A stretch of 64,000 nt of DNA from JBBRBB01 sp963830175. GTDB lineage: Bacteria; Bacteroidota; Bacteroidia; Chitinophagales; Chitinophagaceae. This document shows, piece by piece, positions 57,800 to 64,000 of this stretch. The DNA lies in contig CAWHKV010000007.1 in the NCBI GenBank assembly GCA_963830175.1, positions 434,001-498,000 on the forward strand, in the 5' to 3' direction. The notes beneath the pieces are model-generated. The model was not told the DNA's origin, made no database searches, and saw only the letters and a list, made by a program, of their open reading frames with translations. Position numbers and translations under genes: made by a program. How positions within the stretch are numbered: the stretch's first letter is position 1; each line of letters starts with the position of its first letter.

Positions 57800-58435
57800 T
57801 TAAAATCCGTAATCTACTATTCTTCTTAAATAGGTTTTGTCCTGTATAACCCAGGTAACCTCATAACGACCTTCTCCCGAACCATTGATCATATATATAT
57901 AGATTCGTTTGTTATCGGGCGATAAATAAACCGCGGTATGGCTTTTAGTTTGCGCGGTGCGGCTATCCTCATAATAAAAATTTGGTTCAAACAAGTCTGC
58001 ATATGCCGGCGGTGGAATTTGAATAGTATCTCCACCGGCAATAACCATTATATTATTAATAATGGTGGCGGGAACATCGTTTTTTGTTCCGTAAAAAGCT
58101 TTACCATTCACCTTAACCAGGTATTTGGTTTCATAAAATTGCACCTTGTATTTACTGCGGTCAAATAACCCGGATTCAATAATAACCTGCAGGGTATCAT
58201 TTGCAAGCATAATAGAATTTTTATCTGCACTCTTTACAGGTAGGCTTGTGAGCGGAAGTTTTGCAAAGCTTTCATCTATGCCCCCAATTGTGAAGGATGC
58301 GAGATCTGCACGCAGCACCTTATCGGGAGTTTTAAGAAAGCTTTCCCTTTTACTGCGGTAATCAGGTATTTCGTAGTCTTGCGCACCTGCCGAAAGAAAA
58401 AATGCGCATGCAATAAGCAATGCAGAAATCTTCAT
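57800..58435 (-). CDS. Hypothetical exported protein
   Basis: 211 residues with a signal peptide (MKISALLIACAFFLSAGAQ). The mature part is beta-rich with GGIDESFAKLPL near the start and YEVTWVIQDKTYLRRIVDYGF at the end. No family or catalytic motif is recognised. It converges with the NifU-like gene with zero spacing. Confidence 0.6.
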   Translation of the reverse strand: MKISALLIACAFFLSAGAQDYEIPDYRSKRESFLKTPDKVLRADLASFTIGGIDESFAKLPLTSLPVKSADKNSIMLANDTLQVIIESGLFDRSKYKVQFYETKYLVKVNGKAFYGTKNDVPATIINNIMVIAGGDTIQIPPPAYADLFEPNFYYEDSRTAQTKSHTAVYLSPDNKRIYIYMINGSGEGRYEVTWVIQDKTYLRRIVDYGF

Positions 58436-58510
58436 GTATAAGTTTTACTGAAAACAATTTCAACAATAATACAATGAAATGATGTTATCAATTTGTTGTA
58501 AAGACGATTT

Positions 58511-59455
58511 CTATTTCTTAAGGTTGGTGATCATATCAGCAGTCATCCTGTCCAGGTCATATTCTGGTTTCCATCCCCAGTCTTTCCTGGCGGCGGTATC
58601 ATCTATACTTGCGGGCCAGCTATCAGCAATTGCCTGCCTGTAATCCGGCTTATAATTAATTTCAAACCCGGGAATTTCTTTTTTAATTGATTGGGCAATT
58701 TGAGCCGGGGAAAAACTCATTGCAGAAATATTGTATGAAGTTCTGATGGTAATGTTTGCGGCGGGCGCTTCCATCAATTCTATTGTTGCCCTGATGGCAT
58801 CGGGCATATACATCATAGGTAAATAAGTATGCTCGCTTAAGAAACTGGTGTATCTTTTATTTTCAACTGCTCCCTGGTAAATTTCAATCGCATAATCAGT
58901 AGTGCCGCCACCCGGTTCGGATTTATAACTTATTAGTCCCGGGTAACGCAAACTGCGCACATCTACCTGGTACCTGTTAAAAAAATAATTACACCAAAAT
59001 TCACCTGCAAACTTGCTGATACCATAAACAGTAGTCGGCTCTATAATGGTTTGTTGCGGACTATTGTGTTTCGGAGATGTAGGGCCAAAGACTGCAATGC
59101 TGCTTGGCCAATACACCTTCTTAATATTTTCTTCGCGGGATATATCGAGAACATTTAGCAGGCTTTGCATATTTAAATTCCATGCAAGCCCGGGGTTTTT
59201 TTCACCTGTTGCAGAAAGAATGGCAGCAAGCAGGTATATCTGTGTTATGTTTTGCCTGATGATCTGCACATGCAGCATCTCTTTATTCATCACATCAAGC
59301 GAAACATACGGACCCGTTCCCTTCAACAAATCATTTTCTTCACGCAAATCGCTGGCAACTACATTCGCGTCGCCATATATCTTTCTTAATGCAAGGGTTA
59401 ATTCAACACCTATCTGGCCACTTGCACCGATCACCAAAATTTTTTCCTTTGCCAT
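58511..59455 (-). CDS. NAD-dependent epimerase-like L-threonine 3-dehydrogenase
   Basis: 314 residues of the extended SDR family. GxxGxxG at about 10-16 (GASGQIG), catalytic Ser118/119 (YWPSSIAVFG), Tyr144 and Lys148 (YGISK), and the RYPGLISYKSEPGGGTTDYAIEIY block are characteristic of the SDR-type threonine dehydrogenase seen in Bacteroidota. It oxidises L-threonine to 2-amino-3-ketobutyrate. The partner Kbl gene is not in this window. Confidence 0.85.
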   Translation of the reverse strand: MAKEKILVIGASGQIGVELTLALRKIYGDANVVASDLREENDLLKGTGPYVSLDVMNKEMLHVQIIRQNITQIYLLAAILSATGEKNPGLAWNLNMQSLLNVLDISREENIKKVYWPSSIAVFGPTSPKHNSPQQTIIEPTTVYGISKFAGEFWCNYFFNRYQVDVRSLRYPGLISYKSEPGGGTTDYAIEIYQGAVENKRYTSFLSEHTYLPMMYMPDAIRATIELMEAPAANITIRTSYNISAMSFSPAQIAQSIKKEIPGFEINYKPDYRQAIADSWPASIDDTAARKDWGWKPEYDLDRMTADMITNLKK

Positions 59456-59542
59456 ACGTTTTTTTCTGGCTGCAAAATTCAGGAAAACTTCTTACAATCG
59501 CTACTTAGCAATTGATGTATGATATAAATACAACTTAAATTA

Positions 59543-60868
59543 TTATAATGGAGAACTACATATAGCGGGCAATAACGGATATTTAATTTGCCTTTTAAAT
59601 GCAATTCCATTTGTGCGCATGGTATATAAAGGATCTGATACCAATGTATTATGTAATGCCCTGGCATCATATTCATTAGAACCATCGCCATCATACCAGG
59701 AGGCTATGGAAAATGGTTTAGAGCCATCTTTTGCAAGTTTGTTAATCTGCGTCATCATATTATTGGTGAGGCATTCTGAGTAAGTTACCTGCCCTATTTC
59801 ATTACTTATAATCCTGGCTGAGCATGTTGTACTATAAAATTTTAAAACCCTGCTAAGTACGCCAGAGCTGGTATCGTTCTGGCTTATACCCCACCGAATC
59901 CAGGGAGATCCGCCATTCTTTGTTTCGTCCCAACCGCGTGTGCTAACTGGTTCGTACCAATGAAAGTTTACATAATCAATACCTACTTCATTATACTTCT
60001 GAAGAAAATAGTTTGTCATTCCGGCCTGTTCTAAAACATAACCTTCGCCGGTAGGTTGCACATCCTCAGGCCTTCCATCTTTATAAAGTCCATAATAAAG
60101 GGTTGGGGGCATGCTATTTTTAGCAAATGACTTGGCCAATCCATTTAATTTCATAGTGTTCTTAAGCCAGTCCCAGGTAACAAACGTGGTTTGCCTTGCA
60201 GTAATTCCTCCGTTAGCAACCTTAATGCCTTTAGCGTGGCTAAGCGTAGTTACGGTTTGTAACATGGCAATATATTTATCCCAATCAGAGGTTTTATCTA
60301 TTATATAATAAAGCTTATTTACTTCTTCATTTTCTACCACAATAACAGCTGGTGGCGTTCTGCCATTTGAGGTTAAACTATCTATAAGTGAATTTATAAA
60401 TTTATAATACCCACTATTGGTGTTAGCGGCATTGGGTGCAAAGGCTACCGGGGTACCTAGCTGGTCTTTCCAAAGCACATTCAGCAATAATTTAAAACCA
60501 TTATTGGCGTATTGGTCATAACAAAATAAAAAACCTTTTTGCTTTTCCGCATCATCCCAATCGGATTTAGATACACCTGTGCGTATATAACTGACTCCAT
60601 AATCCTTGGCAAGAACGATCTTGTCTGATGGTGAAAGAATGTATTGCGGGCTTTTAGAAATGTGCTCGTCGGTGTCAGGAGTGCTTTTATTTATAATAAC
60701 TCCCCACCGGTTATTTTTGGGAAGGCCAAACCTACCAAAATCATTGGTTTCGTAAGTGGTATTTGCATCATCGGGAAAAATTCCAGGAGATTCGGTCATT
60801 TCTTTCTGACAACCTGTACCAAATACAATAGTTAACATTAAAGCACATAAGAATATGGGATACTTCAT
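59543..60868 (-). CDS. Clan-A glycoside hydrolase-like lipoprotein
   Basis: 441 residues from MKYPIFLCALML, with lipobox FGTGC (Cys20) and about 40 more linker residues. The rest looks like a TIM-barrel glycosidase: SYIRTGVSKSDWDD, a VVENEEVNKLYY segment with an Asn-Glu pair expected for the acid/base, VNFHWYEPV, and IISNEIGQVTYSE where Glu may be the nucleophile. Such residues fit clan GH-A families (GH39/GH5-like) but no family can be named with confidence. Probably a surface glycosidase. Confidence 0.6.
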   Translation of the reverse strand: MKYPIFLCALMLTIVFGTGCQKEMTESPGIFPDDANTTYETNDFGRFGLPKNNRWGVIINKSTPDTDEHISKSPQYILSPSDKIVLAKDYGVSYIRTGVSKSDWDDAEKQKGFLFCYDQYANNGFKLLLNVLWKDQLGTPVAFAPNAANTNSGYYKFINSLIDSLTSNGRTPPAVIVVENEEVNKLYYIIDKTSDWDKYIAMLQTVTTLSHAKGIKVANGGITARQTTFVTWDWLKNTMKLNGLAKSFAKNSMPPTLYYGLYKDGRPEDVQPTGEGYVLEQAGMTNYFLQKYNEVGIDYVNFHWYEPVSTRGWDETKNGGSPWIRWGISQNDTSSGVLSRVLKFYSTTCSARIISNEIGQVTYSECLTNNMMTQINKLAKDGSKPFSIASWYDGDGSNEYDARALHNTLVSDPLYTMRTNGIAFKRQIKYPLLPAICSSPL

Positions 60869-61256
60869 ACTGCTGAAATAGGCTTGCACACACCATCTTA
60901 ATTACAAAGAATGGCTTTACTCACACTTTTTTTAAGAGATAAATAAAATTTGAAAACCTGCCTTTGAATAAATGGAAAACGCTTTCTACACGGGATAAAT
61001 AATTCTTCTAAGCTTTAGATCCTGTCTTAAACAGGCTGCGAAGATAGGGTTACAGGTATTAAGAAATTATTAAAAAAAACTTAATAAACATAACTAAAAG
61101 CAATTACAGGTTTTAAAAAAGCAATCATCTTTTCCATCATTTTTTATTAATTAGAATCTAAAAAAATACTTGTGATTTTAATTTTGGTATGTGGTGTGTC
61201 AGGTTTCGAAAATTACCTGAAACCCTTTTAGTAAGTTCGCGTTTCAATTAAAAATA
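60869..61256 (+). promoter_or_regulatory. Divergent intergenic region with candidate kdsA promoter and hairpins
   Basis: 388 bases between the glycosidase-like gene and kdsA, AT-rich, with no gene seen. A TAATTTTG box at 61179-61186 matches TAnnTTTG, 71 bases before the kdsA start. A hairpin with GGTTTC (61202-61207) and GAAACC (61219-61224) lies in the predicted kdsA leader. A small CCTGT/ACAGG inverted repeat is at 61021-61035. Individual roles are unproven. Confidence 0.4.
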
Positions 61257-62081
61257 ATGGTTACAGATTATTTAAATGCTTTATTTGCTTCGCAGCAATA
61301 TGATAAGGCTAATTTTTTTCTTATTGCAGGACCATGCGTGGTGGAAAGTGAAGAATTGGTTTTTGAGGTTGCTGAAAAACTCACCGGAATAACGCAAAGT
61401 TTATCAATACCATTTGTTTTTAAAGCGAGTTACAGAAAGGCAAACCGAACCAGTGCAAATTCTTTTACCGGAATAGGAGATGAAATAGCATTAAAACTGC
61501 TTAATAAAGTAGGCAAACATTTTAAGGTACCCGTAACCACTGATATACATACCGCTGAGGAAGCGGAACTGGCAGCCAAATATGTTGATATTTTACAAAT
61601 ACCTGCGTTCTTGTGCAGGCAAACCGATCTTTTGATTGCAGCTGCAAAAACCGCGAAAATTGTTAACGTAAAAAAAGGTCAGTTTGTTAGCGGAGAGGCA
61701 ATGAAGTTTGCTGTTGAAAAAATAAGAAAAGAAGAAAATAAACAGGTGCTTTTAACTGAACGAGGTAATACATTTGGCTACCAGGATTTGGTAGTCGACT
61801 ATCGAAATATTCCAATTATGAAGGCGCACAATGTGCCCGTAATAATGGATTGTACACACAGCCTGCAACAGCCCAACCAACCCGGTGGCATTACAGGAGG
61901 AAACCCGACACTAATTTCAACGATAGCAAAAGCTGCTATTGCCACTGGTGCTGATGGTTTATTTATTGAAACGCACCCCAACCCATCGGTGGCAAAAAGC
62001 GATGGCGCCAACATGCTGCCCATGCACTTAATTGAAGATTTGCTTAAGCAATTAATTAAAATAAGAAAGGCGATTATTTAG
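61257..62081 (+). CDS. kdsA: 3-deoxy-8-phosphooctulonate synthase
   Basis: 274 residues. IAGPCVVESEE (21-32) and FKASYRKANRTSANSF define the KDO8P synthase fold, with GNTFGYQDLVVDYRNIPIMK and DCTHSLQQPNQPGG later. Cys27 in the GPC motif suggests the metal-dependent subclass rather than the E. coli non-metal type. It condenses phosphoenolpyruvate with arabinose 5-phosphate for lipopolysaccharide KDO. It overlaps the convergent AraC gene by eight bases. Confidence 0.93.
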   Translation: MVTDYLNALFASQQYDKANFFLIAGPCVVESEELVFEVAEKLTGITQSLSIPFVFKASYRKANRTSANSFTGIGDEIALKLLNKVGKHFKVPVTTDIHTAEEAELAAKYVDILQIPAFLCRQTDLLIAAAKTAKIVNVKKGQFVSGEAMKFAVEKIRKEENKQVLLTERGNTFGYQDLVVDYRNIPIMKAHNVPVIMDCTHSLQQPNQPGGITGGNPTLISTIAKAAIATGADGLFIETHPNPSVAKSDGANMLPMHLIEDLLKQLIKIRKAII

Positions 62082-63117
62082 CCATGGAAAGGTTTTCCGG
62101 CTGGTCTTCATGCTCGTACCTGGTAAACTGGTTGGCATTCATCAATTCGCGGGGTAACACACCAAATTCTTTTTTAAAACTGGCTGCGAAATGCCCAAGG
62201 TTACTGTAACCCACCATCATTCCAACCTCTTTAATAGCGTATTTACTTTGTAATATTAATGACCTTGCATGCATCATGCGATGCTTTTGATAATACTCAT
62301 AAATGGGAAGGCCGTATAATGATTTAAAATCGTTCTTAAACTTTGTAGGACTCATTGCACAGATCTTAGAAAGCATTTCAATTGTAGGCGGAGTAACAGA
62401 AAAATCTTTTAGTAATAACATCTCAGCCTTAACTAACCTGCTTATTTCTCCATCTTTTAGCTGTATGGTTTTTTTATTCTGATGATCGATGGTAATGAAT
62501 TTTATAAGGAATTTTTCCAGTATAAGCATTATTCTGTTGTACACAAAAGCCTGCTTTAATGGATGCGCATTTAAATCACTGGTCAATTCATTTATAATAG
62601 CCCTGTAATCTGCATCAACCTGTGCTACAAACGATTTTTTAATATAGAACGAAAAGAAAATGGTCATGAATTTCTCTGCACAGTCTATACCTAACGTCTC
62701 CATTAAAAATTGCTTATCAAAAACAATATTTACTGCCCTTGTTTTTGTGTCAGCTGGTAAAAAATAACTGGTGTTTACCATGGAAGTTGTAAGGTGCACC
62801 ATGCTCCTTGCAAGGTCTACTGCCCCGCTGGTATCTTCATTGGGTTTTGTGGATGTTGATTTTATTGCGGTATCGTGAACGCGTAAAATAAAAAATTCAA
62901 AATTCGGCAGGGCCTTTCTTTCATAAAAAAGATCTTCAGTAAAAGCACTTTCTGTAATTAAGACAGAAATACCCGATTCAAAATCTGTGGTATACATAAA
63001 CCCACTGCTTTTGGCAGAGGTTAGGTCCATATAATTACCATCTGTTTTTAATCCAAGCTGCCTGGAAAAAGTATGAAGTAAATGTGTAAAGCTGTATTCT
63101 CTGTGATTGATCTGCAA
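62074..63117 (-). CDS. AraC family transcriptional regulator
   Basis: 347 residues. The last 100 carry the AraC double helix-turn-helix (EMLSKICAMSPTKFKNDFKSLYGLPIYEYYQKHRMMHARSLIL, and IKEVGMMVGYSNLGHFAASFKKEFGVLPREL). The N-terminal 240 residues do not look like the usual cupin arm and are shared in layout with the adjacent gene: a strand-rich region, then VNIVFDKQFLMETLGI and a helical FVYNRIMLILEKFLIKF segment. It is probably a sensor of unknown input. It overlaps kdsA at its 3' end. Confidence 0.88.
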   Translation of the reverse strand: MQINHREYSFTHLLHTFSRQLGLKTDGNYMDLTSAKSSGFMYTTDFESGISVLITESAFTEDLFYERKALPNFEFFILRVHDTAIKSTSTKPNEDTSGAVDLARSMVHLTTSMVNTSYFLPADTKTRAVNIVFDKQFLMETLGIDCAEKFMTIFFSFYIKKSFVAQVDADYRAIINELTSDLNAHPLKQAFVYNRIMLILEKFLIKFITIDHQNKKTIQLKDGEISRLVKAEMLLLKDFSVTPPTIEMLSKICAMSPTKFKNDFKSLYGLPIYEYYQKHRMMHARSLILQSKYAIKEVGMMVGYSNLGHFAASFKKEFGVLPRELMNANQFTRYEHEDQPENLSMAK

Positions 63118-63138
63118 GGGATAACTTTTTAAATGAAT

Positions 63139-64000
63139 CTACATTGCTGCAATTTCTTCAGGTAACTGGTCAAAAGTTTTTTGAAAGGCTTTTACAAAAT
63201 CTTTGAGATTAACATACCCTAATTCTCTTGCCGTTTCCCTTACCGAATATCTTCTGGAAAGCATCATTGCTTTTGCCTTTTGCATTCTGTGCTTTTGAAA
63301 ATACTGATAAATGGGCAACCCATACACTTCTTTAAACAACGACTTTAGTTTAGTTGTACTAAGTGCAGAGATCTTTGCAAGCTGGGCTATTGTAGGTGGT
63401 GCAAAAGAAGAATCTTTTATAAGAAGCCCCTCAACCATTTTTAGTCTTTCTAATTCTTCGGCAGAAGCTTTTACGTATAGATTTTTTTCGCTGAATTTTC
63501 TAAAAAACCGGGAAAAAAATCTTTCGAGAATAAGCATTGTTCTGTTCTGTACTACAAGGTTGGCGAACTCAGGTTCGGGGTTTGACCCCAACATTTCATT
63601 TACCAGTCTTTTGTATTCTGAATCGAGAAATTCGTAATGATAGGTTGATTCTTTATGAAAAATGCTTTTCTTAAAAAAATCGCACGTTCCTTCCTTAGAA
63701 AAGTATGTTTCTAACCAATCTCTTTCTAAAAAAATATTAATGATTTTACTTCTTTTGTTGGCAGTTGCCATATAAAATGCCTCTTGCTTTATCTGCCCGA
63801 AAAAAACCGAAGGCCTTGTTGAATCTGCTTCCTGCGAAATACCATCTATCCTGAAAAAGAAAGATTCTTTACCTGCATTTTTACGGTGTAACAACACATC
63901 CTGACGGGGCACATAATCCATGTAAATAACCTGTAGATCGTTAGGTAATTTAATGTAGCAAATGTTGCCATTCTCATTTTCCTTATCAAGTCCTGAAAAA
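63139..64000 (-). CDS. AraC family transcriptional regulator, 5' end beyond the window
   Basis: Open from the right edge with no stop upstream of the internal Met at 63921; codons before it read NGNICYIKLPNDLQVIYMDY, so the real start lies past 64000. The C-terminal part is an AraC HTH pair (IAQLAKISALSTTKLKSLFKEVYGLPIYQYFQKHRMQKAKAMML and YSVRETARELGYVNLKDFVKAFQKTFDQLPEE). It is a paralogue of the preceding gene, sharing the N-terminal layout, and ends 21 bases upstream of it, so they are likely a tandem duplicate pair. Confidence 0.85.
   Translation of the reverse strand, partial: FSGLDKENENGNICYIKLPNDLQVIYMDYVPRQDVLLHRKNAGKESFFFRIDGISQEADSTRPSVFFGQIKQEAFYMATANKRSKIINIFLERDWLETYFSKEGTCDFFKKSIFHKESTYHYEFLDSEYKRLVNEMLGSNPEPEFANLVVQNRTMLILERFFSRFFRKFSEKNLYVKASAEELERLKMVEGLLIKDSSFAPPTIAQLAKISALSTTKLKSLFKEVYGLPIYQYFQKHRMQKAKAMMLSRRYSVRETARELGYVNLKDFVKAFQKTFDQLPEEIAAM

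Noticed and set aside
1..64000. rRNA operon, CRISPR array, prophage, insertion sequence or plasmid origin.
   Set aside because: No repeats with regular spacing, no transposase or phage structural genes, and no rRNA-like sequence were seen in either strand.

Overview
The window reads as chromosomal DNA of an AT-rich member of the Bacteroidota, most likely Chitinophagales/Chitinophagaceae. The evidence is a SusC/SusD pair, a gliding-motility-type (type IX secretion) C-terminal domain protein, a DUF3078 protein, lipoproteins with Bacteroidota-style lipoboxes, a fused isobutyryl-CoA mutase (IcmF), and candidate TAnnTTTG promoter boxes. There is no rRNA, CRISPR array, prophage or insertion sequence. 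Most of the window is ordinary core metabolism and housekeeping with some accessory islands.

Layout. 1-10.9 kb: Lrp/AsnC regulator, an unusual tRNA-like RNA with its own terminator (661-865), DUF3078 protein, an APH-fold kinase, a DUF2400 protein, cystathionine gamma-synthase, ACP phosphodiesterase, an S9 peptidase, uvrB and a TMEM175-like channel. 10.9-25.4 kb: a GH65-like enzyme, then a polysaccharide/peptide-uptake-like block transcribed leftward as SusC, SusD and two very large FG-GAP/UnbV lipoproteins. 25.5-35.2 kb: IscA and cysteine desulfurase, methylmalonyl-CoA epimerase, RNase III, fabF-acpP, a GNAT enzyme, a NYN-LOTUS protein and IcmF. 35.3-42.8 kb: an eight-gene operon that can carry L-fucose (or a related 6-deoxysugar) through a non-phosphorylating oxidative route to pyruvate and lactate: FAH-family hydrolase, mutarotase, lactonase, sugar dehydrogenase, FucP, UxaA-type dehydratase, second dehydrogenase, aldose epimerase. 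42.8-64 kb: RidA, a 3HCDH-family protein, rlmN, thiolase, hisS, ispG, a UvrD/PcrA helicase, a lectin-PKD secreted protein, cmoA overlapping an ICMT-like methyltransferase, a NifU-like protein, an L-threonine dehydrogenase-like SDR, a clan-A glycosidase-like lipoprotein, kdsA and two tandem AraC regulators, the last running off the right edge.

Two global properties matter to a reader. First, at least ten genes, including the normally essential hisS and ispG, are broken by frameshifts, several of them at mononucleotide runs. This looks more like indel errors in the assembly than genuine decay, so split genes are annotated here as single loci. Second, nearly every convergent gene pair meets tail-to-tail with 0-20 nt or a few bases of overlap, leaving no room for separate intrinsic terminators.

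The best candidates for something undescribed are the tRNA-like RNA with a roughly 96-nt variable arm and aberrant anticodon loop, the cmoA-ICMT pair lacking cmoB, and the SusCD plus twin FG-GAP/UnbV lipoprotein block.
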